A stretch of DNA of 64,000 nucleotides from Haematococcus lacustris (lineage: Eukaryota; Chlorophyta; Chlorophyceae; Chlamydomonadales; Haematococcaceae), in the NCBI GenBank assembly GCA_030144725.1, contig JASKMD010000002.1, positions 484,001 through 548,000 of the forward strand, written 5' to 3'. Positions 1 to 9,560 of this stretch are shown here, one piece after another; position 1 is the stretch's first letter; each line of letters begins with the position of its first letter. The position numbers were made by a program, and so were the translations under genes. The notes beneath the pieces are model-generated. The model saw nothing but the letters and a program-made list of their open reading frames with translations, made no database searches and was not told the DNA's origin.

Positions 1-841
1 GTGCAGCAGGCGGGGCTTCGATGGCTAACATAGGTGTCGGCCGATCAGCCAGGGCTGCCCGTTGCGGTGCTGCAGACGGAGCGCCTGCCCCCATCATTTC
101 CGCCATGTGCTGCTCATACGCCCTGCTGTTAGTGGACAGTTCACCCAGCACACCGTCTGGCATAAGGATGCTGCCGTCTGGGTTCGCTGAGATCTTGCCG
201 GTGGGAATGCCCGCAGCCTGGCGGACGTGCCGTACGTCAAAATTGGGATCGCCCTGTGTTGGGCAATCACTGACCCAGTGCTGGCCGATCAGACTGCAGC
301 GGGGACACACATAGTTGGCGTGCGGCATCGAGCGGCCACGGCCCCTGCCAGCGCCCCTCCCAGGCCCTGCACCACTGCGGCCTCCCCTGCTGGCTACCGC
401 AGCCTCCCTGTGCGCAGTCGCAGCTGCAGCTGCTGCCTGCTGCGCAGCTTTCACCGCCTCTGCCTGCTGCGCAACTGGATCGGCTCCGAACTCATCCTCG
501 CCTGCAGTGGTGTCTGCATGGGCTGCGGGCTGCGTGGGAGCTGCGAGTGCCGCTCCTCCTGCCGCGGGCGCGGCAGTCTGCAGGGGGCGCAACCTGTGCT
601 GGCCAGGAGGCACGCGTCGGACAATCAGCGAGGAACCCTTGGCAAGCTGCTCACTGTCCTCCTTGTGCTCCTGGCCCGTCTTTGGGTTGGTGAGCACTAG
701 CTCCTCCACCGCCTCTGGCCCCAAAGACATCTTGCCAGCGATGAGCCGCTTAGCTTCGCCCACGCTGACGAAATGGCCATCGAAGGTGATGGTGCTGAAC
801 GCAAGCTGGCTGCGCAGCTTCCAGTAAACGATGCCAGCCAT
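1..841 (-). CDS. RBBP6/Mpe1-like DWNN protein, N-terminal part
   Basis: Reading the minus strand from ATG at 841-839, one frame stays open for 280 codons to the window edge, where the gene is cut. Residues 1-75 (start MAGIVYWKLRSQLAF, then TITFDG and SSLIVRRVPP) match the ubiquitin-like DWNN domain of RBBP6/Mpe1/PQT3 proteins. An Ala/Gln-rich and then an RGG-like Gly/Arg linker follow, then a CCHC zinc knuckle (YVCPRCSLIGQHWVSDCP) followed by GDPNFD and GIPTG, as in RBBP6. Family members act in pre-mRNA 3' cleavage and polyadenylation and as RING E3 ubiquitin ligases; the RING would lie beyond position 1. Oddity: the knuckle spacing is C-x2-C-x5-H-x4-C, one residue longer than the usual x4. 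The start codon is only 36 bases from an assembly gap that abuts a giant repeat array. Confidence 0.9.
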   Translation of the reverse strand, partial: MAGIVYWKLRSQLAFSTITFDGHFVSVGEAKRLIAGKMSLGPEAVEELVLTNPKTGQEHKEDSEQLAKGSSLIVRRVPPGQHRLRPLQTAAPAAGGAALAAPTQPAAHADTTAGEDEFGADPVAQQAEAVKAAQQAAAAAATAHREAAVASRGGRSGAGPGRGAGRGRGRSMPHANYVCPRCSLIGQHWVSDCPTQGDPNFDVRHVRQAAGIPTGKISANPDGSILMPDGVLGELSTNSRAYEQHMAEMMGAGAPSAAPQRAALADRPTPMLAIEAPPAA

Positions 842-876
842 TGCCAGCCAATTGGCCACCTCAATACTTTGCAAGT

Positions 877-1376
877 NNNNNNNNNNNNNNNNNNNNNNNN
901 NNNNNNNNNNNNNNNNNNNNNNNNNNNNNNNNNNNNNNNNNNNNNNNNNNNNNNNNNNNNNNNNNNNNNNNNNNNNNNNNNNNNNNNNNNNNNNNNNNNN
1001 NNNNNNNNNNNNNNNNNNNNNNNNNNNNNNNNNNNNNNNNNNNNNNNNNNNNNNNNNNNNNNNNNNNNNNNNNNNNNNNNNNNNNNNNNNNNNNNNNNNN
1101 NNNNNNNNNNNNNNNNNNNNNNNNNNNNNNNNNNNNNNNNNNNNNNNNNNNNNNNNNNNNNNNNNNNNNNNNNNNNNNNNNNNNNNNNNNNNNNNNNNNN
1201 NNNNNNNNNNNNNNNNNNNNNNNNNNNNNNNNNNNNNNNNNNNNNNNNNNNNNNNNNNNNNNNNNNNNNNNNNNNNNNNNNNNNNNNNNNNNNNNNNNNN
1301 NNNNNNNNNNNNNNNNNNNNNNNNNNNNNNNNNNNNNNNNNNNNNNNNNNNNNNNNNNNNNNNNNNNNNNNNNNNN
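877..1376. other. Assembly gap (500 N)
   Basis: Exactly 500 unresolved bases directly before the pentanucleotide array. The round length suggests a placeholder, so the real array may be longer and the promoter of the minus-strand DWNN gene is hidden. Confidence 1.
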
Positions 1377-4300
1377 CCCAGCCCAGCCCAGCCCAGCCCA
1401 GCCCAGCCCAGCCCAGCCCAGCCCAGCCCAGCCCAGCCCAGCCCAGCCCAGCCCAGCCCAGCCCAGCCCAGCCCAGCCCAGCCCAGCCCAGCCCAGCCCA
1501 GCCCAGCCCAGCCCAGCCCAGCCCAGCCCAGCCCAGCCCAGCCCAGCCCAGCCCAGCCCAGCCCAGCCCAGCCCAGCCCAGCCCAGCCCAGCCCAGCCCA
1601 GCCCAGCCCAGCCCAGCCCAGCCCAGCCCAGCCCAGCCCAGCCCAGCCCAGCCCAGCCCAGCCCAGCCCAGCCCAGCCCAGCCCAGCCCAGCCCAGCCCA
1701 GCCCAGCCCAGCCCAGCCCAGCCCAGCCCAGCCCAGCCCAGCCCAGCCCAGCCCAGCCCAGCCCAGCCCAGCCCAGCCCAGCCCAGCCCAGCCCAGCCCA
1801 GCCCAGCCCAGCCCAGCCCAGCCCAGCCCAGCCCAGCCCAGCCCAGCCCAGCCCAGCCCAGCCCAGCCCAGCCCAGCCCAGCCCAGCCCAGCCCAGCCCA
1901 GCCCAGCCCAGCCCAGCCCAGCCCAGCCCAGCCCAGCCCAGCCCAGCCCAGCCCAGCCCAGCCCAGCCCAGCCCAGCCCAGCCCAGCCCAGCCCAGCCCA
2001 GCCCAGCCCAGCCCAGCCCAGCCCAGCCCAGCCCAGCCCAGCCCAGCCCAGCCCAGCCCAGCCCAGCCCAGCCCAGCCCAGCCCAGCCCAGCCCAGCCCA
2101 GCCCAGCCCAGCCCAGCCCAGCCCAGCCCAGCCCAGCCCAGCCCAGCCCAGCCCAGCCCAGCCCAGCCCAGCCCAGCCCAGCCCAGCCCAGCCCAGCCCA
2201 GCCCAGCCCAGCCCAGCCCAGCCCAGCCCAGCCCAGCCCAGCCCAGCCCAGCCCAGCCCAGCCCAGCCCAGCCCAGCCCAGCCCAGCCCAGCCCAGCCCA
2301 GCCCAGCCCAGCCCAGCCCAGCCCAGCCCAGCCCAGCCCAGCCCAGCCCAGCCCAGCCCAGCCCAGCCCAGCCCAGCCCAGCCCAGCCCAGCCCAGCCCA
2401 GCCCAGCCCAGCCCAGCCCAGCCCAGCCCAGCCCAGCCCAGCCCAGCCCAGCCCAGCCCAGCCCAGCCCAGCCCAGCCCAGCCCAGCCCAGCCCAGCCCA
2501 GCCCAGCCCAGCCCAGCCCAGCCCAGCCCAGCCCAGCCCAGCCCAGCCCAGCCCAGCCCAGCCCAGCCCAGCCCAGCCCAGCCCAGCCCAGCCCAGCCCA
2601 GCCCAGCCCAGCCCAGCCCAGCCCAGCCCAGCCCAGCCCAGCCCAGCCCAGCCCAGCCCAGCCCAGCCCAGCCCAGCCCAGCCCAGCCCAGCCCAGCCCA
2701 GCCCAGCCCAGCCCAGCCCAGCCCAGCCCAGCCCAGCCCAGCCCAGCCCAGCCCAGCCCAGCCCAGCCCAGCCCAGCCCAGCCCAGCCCAGCCCAGCCCA
2801 GCCCAGCCCAGCCCAGCCCAGCCCAGCCCAGCCCAGCCCAGCCCAGCCCAGCCCAGCCCAGCCCAGCCCAGCCCAGCCCAGCCCAGCCCAGCCCAGCCCA
2901 GCCCAGCCCAGCCCAGCCCAGCCCAGCCCAGCCCAGCCCAGCCCAGCCCAGCCCAGCCCAGCCCAGCCCAGCCCAGCCCAGCCCAGCCCAGCCCAGCCCA
3001 GCCCAGCCCAGCCCAGCCCAGCCCAGCCCAGCCCAGCCCAGCCCAGCCCAGCCCAGCCCAGCCCAGCCCAGCCCAGCCCAGCCCAGCCCAGCCCAGCCCA
3101 GCCCAGCCCAGCCCAGCCCAGCCCAGCCCAGCCCAGCCCAGCCCAGCCCAGCCCAGCCCAGCCCAGCCCAGCCCAGCCCAGCCCAGCCCAGCCCAGCCCA
3201 GCCCAGCCCAGCCCAGCCCAGCCCAGCCCAGCCCAGCCCAGCCCAGCCCAGCCCAGCCCAGCCCAGCCCAGCCCAGCCCAGCCCAGCCCAGCCCAGCCCA
3301 GCCCAGCCCAGCCCAGCCCAGCCCAGCCCAGCCCAGCCCAGCCCAGCCCAGCCCAGCCCAGCCCAGCCCAGCCCAGCCCAGCCCAGCCCAGCCCAGCCCA
3401 GCCCAGCCCAGCCCAGCCCAGCCCAGCCCAGCCCAGCCCAGCCCAGCCCAGCCCAGCCCAGCCCAGCCCAGCCCAGCCCAGCCCAGCCCAGCCCAGCCCA
3501 GCCCAGCCCAGCCCAGCCCAGCCCAGCCCAGCCCAGCCCAGCCCAGCCCAGCCCAGCCCAGCCCAGCCCAGCCCAGCCCAGCCCAGCCCAGCCCAGCCCA
3601 GCCCAGCCCAGCCCAGCCCAGCCCAGCCCAGCCCAGCCCAGCCCAGCCCAGCCCAGCCCAGCCCAGCCCAGCCCAGCCCAGCCCAGCCCAGCCCAGCCCA
3701 GCCCAGCCCAGCCCAGCCCAGCCCAGCCCAGCCCAGCCCAGCCCAGCCCAGCCCAGCCCAGCCCAGCCCAGCCCAGCCCAGCCCAGCCCAGCCCAGCCCA
3801 GCCCAGCCCAGCCCAGCCCAGCCCAGCCCAGCCCAGCCCAGCCCAGCCCAGCCCAGCCCAGCCCAGCCCAGCCCAGCCCAGCCCAGCCCAGCCCAGCCCA
3901 GCCCAGCCCAGCCCAGCCCAGCCCAGCCCAGCCCAGCCCAGCCCAGCCCAGCCCAGCCCAGCCCAGCCCAGCCCAGCCCAGCCCAGCCCAGCCCAGCCCA
4001 GCCCAGCCCAGCCCAGCCCAGCCCAGCCCAGCCCAGCCCAGCCCAGCCCAGCCCAGCCCAGCCCAGCCCAGCCCAGCCCAGCCCAGCCCAGCCCAGCCCA
4101 GCCCAGCCCAGCCCAGCCCAGCCCAGCCCAGCCCAGCCCAGCCCAGCCCAGCCCAGCCCAGCCCAGCCCAGCCCAGCCCAGCCCAGCCCAGCCCAGCCCA
4201 GCCCAGCCCAGCCCAGCCCAGCCCAGCCCAGCCCAGCCCAGCCCAGCCCAGCCCAGCCCAGCCCAGCCCAGCCCAGCCCAGCCCAGCCCAGCCCAGCCCA

Positions 4301-4608
4301 GCCCAGCCCAGCCCAGCCCAGCCCAGCCCAGCCCAGCCCAGCCCAGCCCAGCCCAGCCCAGCCCAGCCCAGCCCAGCCCAGCCCAGCCCAGCCCAGCCCA
4401 GCCCAGCCCAGCCCAGCCCAGCCCAGCCCAGCCCAGCCCAGCCCAGCCCAGCCCAGCCCAGCCCAGCCCAGCCCAGCCCAGCCCAGCCCAGCCCAGCCCA
4501 GCCCAGCCCAGCCCAGCCCAGCCCAGCCCAGCCCAGCCCAGCCCAGCCCAGCCCAGCCCAGCCCAGCCCAGCCCAGCCCAGCCCAGCCCAGCCCAGCCCA
4601 GCCCAGCC
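1377..4608. repeat. Giant (CCCAG)n pentanucleotide array
   Basis: About 646 uninterrupted copies of CCCAG on the plus strand (CTGGG on minus), 3.2 kb with no variant unit that I can see. Because a 5-base unit gives no stop in any frame, it creates meaningless 1200-codon frames (PSPAQ/GWAGL type). It fills most of the space between the divergent DWNN gene (ATG at 841) and LPMO-like gene (ATG at 5171). Confidence 0.98.
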
Positions 4609-5170
4609 ATGGAGAGTCAAGAGAGCATCGAAAAATAAATGTTTGTTTTTTAGCCGGTTTATTTTTTTGTTAAGCCCTCTTAAGCACAAAAATGGCTAGT
4701 CGAACGTATTGCTGGAGTGCCTGGAGCGTTATGGTGTGCGCGATCACCAGCCTGGGAGAGGGGGACATGGTAATCACTATCACTACGGCAATCATTAGCT
4801 CATCCTCAGCCTCGCGCCGACGACGATCACCAAAAGCGATGAACAAGGATGGATGTCGTGGTCGCGCAAAGGGAGGAAGCTCTTGATAGGCTCGCGGCCA
4901 CTGGCCACTACTCGCAACATAACGAACCCAACCTCCATTTTCCCCCATTCCCCCGCATTGGAAACGGGGAGTAAAAAGCGCATTCCCCCGTTCCCCTCTA
5001 CCCCGTTACCCCGCATTGGAAATACCCCCAGATAGTGCTGGATATCGGCCGGGGTCACACCCTACCGCGCGACCGTCCGCACAGCGCATGCTCTCTAGTC
5101 TTCGGGCGCTCTCGCACACCACAGGCAGGGCAGCTGCGCCAGCCACTGCTGCGCCAAAGCATATCGCACC
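4609..5170. other. Intergenic, upstream of the LPMO-like gene
   Basis: No gene seen. It holds T-rich sequence next to the array (4638-4680), a short pyrimidine-rich stretch at 4930-5030, and presumably the promoter of the plus-strand gene starting at 5171. I could not identify a specific element. Confidence 0.5.
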
Positions 5171-8100
5171 ATGCGTCCTTGGGGGGACCTACCTTTGACT
5201 TGGATCTTTACGCTGGTAGCGGCCGTGGCAACGGTATGCCCGCGCGGTGCTTTCGCGCACGCCACACTTGCTTACCCAATTAGTCGCAACTACGAGGCGT
5301 ACTTGAGGCAGGAGTTCTTTTGGTGGGCGATCAGATCGTATAAACGCACAAGCCACGTCCTGCCACGGCAGATTCTGTGTCGCGGCCTGCACAGTCGTCA
5401 AGACCCGTGCCTGGCTTGGCATTCATCTTGTCGTTGTCACGCCCACCATCGCAGCCCTCACTGCGGCCAGGGCGGAGGGCACGGCAGTACTCCTAACATC
5501 TGCGGCGACCCGTTTCAGAATGCGCCCCCCTTCAGCTTCGCAACCGACCCATCGAAGTATTACGGGCCCTTGAGTGGGTGGTTCCCCGGAGCTGTGCAAG
5601 TGACAAACTTCAGCCTTAGCTACGATGAAAGCAGCAGCCAACTTTCAGCCTGCTAGCAAATTCATGGTTTGATTGGATAGCCTGCTGCCCATGCCTGGCC
5701 TTGCATGACCATTGAAGTTGACAGCCGCCTGCGGCTGCGGCATCTAGCAATAATGCTATGCTTCCTGCTTATTGTTGCTGCTGCTGCTGCTGCCGCTGCT
5801 CCTGCGCTTGCAGCCAATTTGACTGAGGGCCAAATCATCTACCCAGACATTCAAATGTACACCAACCATGGCGGGCGCATGGCCTTCAGAGTTTGCCCAC
5901 TGCCCCGGGAGCAGGTCACCCAGGCGTGCTTTGAGGCTCCTGAGCATCAGCTGCGCAGGTGACACCTCACCAGCCTTGATGGCCAGCCAGCCCAGTCTTG
6001 ATGGCAAGCCAGGATGGCTAGGCAGGGCAGCTAGGGCAAACAGGTAAGCCAGGTGGGCCCCAGCAAGCCAGGCACAAGTAGCCAGGAAGCGTGACGAAGA
6101 CAGTGTGCGCAGTGCAGGCAGGCTGGCAGGCGGCCAGGCCAGTGCGGGCGTACAGCAGGCATGGCAGTCAGGGCCGACGCAGCAAACAGGGCAAGGGCAG
6201 CCGACAACTGGGCAGGGAGGCAGGAAAGCAGGCGGGCAACAGGCAGAGGCGCAACTCCCATCACCCCCTGCTGCCTGCCCCTCACTCCTGTGTAGGGTGG
6301 ATCCTAACCCCTTGTATAATAACAAGCGGTACTCGTACCTTAACGTTGATGATCGAGACGGCAGCAGCGTGGTGGAGGCCTGGCGCCTGCCCCCCAGCGT
6401 ATCCTGCGCTAATGGCTGCATGTTCCAATGGTGGTGAGCAGTAGCAGCTTCCACACACAGGGGGGTTAGGGCTAGGGGTTAGGGGTCAGGGGTCAGGGGT
6501 CAGGGGTCAGGGGTCAGGGATTGGGGGTTAGGGCAGGTGCTGGTGGGGGGCTGCGTGGCACAGAGTGTCAGTGCACTGGGCAACACCTACAGGGCAGGGC
6601 AGGGCAGGGCAGGGGAGGGCAGGACAAGCACCCAAGTCTGGATGCGCTAGCCATGCAACACATCTTTCCATCACACAGACACAGACATGTACACAGACAC
6701 TTTTACAATCAGACAAGCTGGGGCTAACAGGTCTGTTTTAAAGCCAGGCACATGCGCTCACCCGCCCCTGGCTGCTGTGTACTGTGTGCTGTGTGTCAGG
6801 TGGTGGGCATTCCAGACCTGCTTCCTGCCCTGTGAGTCTGACCAGGACGATGTGCCGGGAGAGTGCGGGAGGAACCTGATGAACCTGTCGGTGAGACGCT
6901 GGAAGCAGCTGCACCCCTGCCCTGCCCTGCCCTGCCCTGCCCTGCCCTGCCCTGCCCTGCCCTGCCCTGCCCTGCCCTGCCCTGCCCTGCCCTGCCCTGC
7001 CCTGCCCTGCCCTGCCCTGCCCTGCCCTGCCCTGCCCTGCCCTGCCCTGCCCTGCCCTGCCCTGCCCTGCCCTGCCCTGCCCTGCCCTGCCCTGCCCTGC
7101 CCTGCCCTGCCCTGCCCTGCCCTGCCCTGCCCTGCCCTGCCCTGCCCTGCCCTGCCCTGCCCTGCCCTGCCCTGCCCTGCCCTGCCCTGCCCTGCCCTGC
7201 CCTGCCCTGCCCTGCCCTGCCCTGCCCTGCCCTGCCCTGCCCTGCCCTGCCCTGCCCTGCCCTGCCCTGCCCTGCCCTGCCCTGCCCTGCCCTGCCCTGC
7301 CCTGCCCTGCCCTGCCCTGCCCTGCCCTGCCCTGCCCTGCCCTGCCCTGCCCTGCCCTGCCCTGCCCTGCCCTGCCCTGCCCTGCCCTACCCTGCCACCT
7401 CCATAACGAGCAGGGCAGTAAAGGCAGAGCAGCAAGGCAAGGATGGGGGGTGCTGCTGGCGACCAGGTGGTGGTCCTGCTGCTGCGTGCAGGTGGAGCAG
7501 TGTCCCACCATCCTCCTGACTGAGCAGTATGCCAACTGTGCCGACATCATCATCACGCCAGCAGGTAAGCCAGCCAGCAGGAAAGTTGGTGTGACAGGGA
7601 CTGGGTGACTTTCGATTGGGATAAAACCAGGACATTGAAAGGAACAGGACAATGAAGCCAGGACAACCAGCACAGGACGCCGTGCTGGGAGTTAAGGGAG
7701 AGAAACTCAAAACTCCAGATCAGGGGTTAGGGGTCCCAGGGTAGCTCCAGCCTCACAGCCAGGAGCCAGGCCCCTCCTCAGCCTACCCACCCACCCAGCC
7801 CTGCCCCGCGCTGCCCTGCCCCACACTGCCCTGGCTGGCTGTGGCCCTGACCCTGCAGAGCACGTCAGCACCAATCCTCATAACTGCCACTTACTACCTA
7901 CCAACTGGCTCCCATCACCCCATCACCCCATCACCACTGCCACTCTCCTTGTGTTGATGTCTGCAGGCGGGGCGACCTCCTCCTCACCACCACCACCACC
8001 ACCACCACAACCCTCGCCCGCTCCACCACCCTCTCCCGTCATGTCCCCCTCACCATCGCCGTCTCCCTCGCCTCCACCAGCCCCCGCCATCACGTCACCC

Positions 8101-9560
8101 TCCCCGGCACCCTCCCCCTTCCCGCCCCCCCCACCCTCCCCCACCCCCTCCCAGCCCCCAGCCAGCCCCCCACCCTCCCCATCGCCTCAACCCCCGGACG
8201 GCGGCTCAACTCCGCCCGACACACAGCCACCCCCACCACCCCCTACTCCGCCTGCAACCACGTCACCACCCTCCCCTCCTCCCTCGCCCCAACTCAGCTT
8301 CCTGCCGCCCCCCTTCCCCCCTCCACCCCCACCCCCCACCGAGTCCCAAGCCCCCTCCCCCTCTCCACCACCCCCCACCGAGTCCCAAGCCCCCTCCCCC
8401 CCTCCACCACCACCCATTGAGTCCCAAGTCCCCTTTCCTCCTCCACCACCACCCACTGGCTCTCAAGCCCCCTCCCCCCCTCCCCCGCCCCCTCCCCCAC
8501 CCGGCACAGGCCCTGAGTTCACCCCCGGTCAGGACAACTGCCCGGCAGGCAATGCCCAGTGCCAGAGGTGCAGCCAGATGGCCTCGCTCATGCCCTGGGG
8601 GGGAGGGCAGGTGGCGGCCGACTGCCAGGCCTGCACTGTGCTGCGGCCCGACTGGGAGTGCTACTCCTGCATGGACCAGGGGGCCAGCATCAGCGACCCT
8701 AACATCATCAGAGGTGGGGCGGGGTCGGGGCAGGGGCAGGGGCAGGTGTGGGGGCAGGGAACACTTTGCTCTTAACCTAATGTTCAGTTCCGACCCTGAC
8801 CCCTGACCCCTGACCCCTGACCCCTGACCCCTGACCCCTGACCCCTGACCCCTGACCCCTGACCCCTGACCCCTGACCCCTGACCCCTAACCCTGACCCT
8901 GACCCTGCTGGCCCCCTGCTGCCGCAGCCTGCCTGGCCTGTGTGGGGGAGGGGCAGCCTGCCTGGGCCTGCCTAGCTGACTGCACCCAGCTGGCCAGCCG
9001 GCCTGATGAAGTGGCGGCCTGCACCTCCTGCCTTGCCACCCCTGGCCTCGACCCATGGGTGAGGGGCTGTGACAGCAGGCTTACATGGATGGCTGCATGG
9101 GTGGCTCGCACCAATCATGGCCATGCATGAGTTAGATAGCCATGTTTGGGTCAAGACCTGACCCATGTCCCTGACCTTGCTCCCACCCTGCCTGCCCTGT
9201 GGTTTGGATAAAGTCACTGCCACCCTCCCTGCTCTGCCACCCTGCCCAGAGACTGACCTTGCTGCCACCTCCTTGCCCGGGCACCCTGCCTGCCCTGTCC
9301 TCCTAACCCACCTGGTTTGCCTGCCTCTGACCCCGCCCCTTTGTCGCCCTCAGGCCTGCGGCAACTGTATGGCCCTGGCCCAGGGCGATGACGGCCAGCG
9401 CTCCACCTGCTTCAACTGTGTGATGCAAGGCGGTGACGCATATGGCTGCGGGCAGTGCCTGGCCCAGCCCACTCCTGCAGCCAGGGATGCGTGCGTCACA
9501 TGCATGCTGGCACTGCCGCCAGCGGCCAACACCTGGAACTGCTGGGGCAGTGTCAACTGA
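5171..9560 (+). CDS. Secreted LPMO-like (chitin-binding type 4) protein with Pro-rich linker and Cys-rich modules
   Basis: Nine exons in consistent phase: 5171-5322, 5455-5573, 5814-5958, 6296-6433, 6800-6890, 7492-7564, 7967-8713, 8928-9058, 9354-9560 (about 600 aa). Residues 1-29 are a signal peptide ending PRGAFA, so the mature chain would start at His30 (HATLAYPISRNYEAYL), the N-terminal histidine of the copper histidine brace in lytic polysaccharide monooxygenases. CPHC (51-54), ICGDP, a second histidine in TNHGG (His109) and a WWWW-x-FQTC segment match the chitin-binding type 4 family of volvocine algae. Residues about 245-430 are almost pure Pro/Ser/Thr-Pro, as in hydroxyproline-rich wall proteins. 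The C-terminal 170 residues hold many C-x2-C pairs in three cysteine-rich modules. Likely extracellular and acting on wall polysaccharide. Copper-dependent activity is inferred from the two histidines; it may only bind polysaccharide. Confidence 0.82.
6461..6533 (+). repeat. Degenerate GGGGTTA/GGGGTCA heptamer run
   Basis: About ten tandem heptamers of the GGGGTYA type inside intron 4 of the LPMO-like gene. They resemble plant-type telomere repeats, but no long perfect telomeric stretch is present. Confidence 0.8.
6915..7387. repeat. (CCCTG)n array in an intron
   Basis: About 94 copies of CCCTG, filling most of intron 5 of the LPMO-like gene (between exons ending 6890 and starting 7492). The C-rich strand is the transcribed (sense) strand. 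Open frames across it are artefacts of the 5-base period. Confidence 0.97.
8797..8889 (+). repeat. (TGACCCC)n heptamer array
   Basis: About 13 near-perfect heptamers in intron 7 of the LPMO-like gene, ending 38 bases before the 3' splice site at 8927. It is the complement of the GGGGTCA variant seen in intron 4 of the same gene. Confidence 0.9.

Noticed and set aside
1377..4608. Reading frames of about 1250 codons on both strands (repeating PSPAQ or GWAGL)
   Set aside because: A 5-base tandem unit without a stop opens every frame. There is no start context, domain or non-repeat flank supporting a protein.
6915..7387. Long open frames repeating ALPCP / GRAGQ, also at 23128-23670
   Set aside because: Same artefact of pentamer arrays. 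Both lie in introns of phase-consistent gene models.
7951..8520. Gly-rich proteins on the strand opposite the Pro-rich exon
   Set aside because: They are the antisense shadow of the proline-rich linker of the LPMO-like gene.
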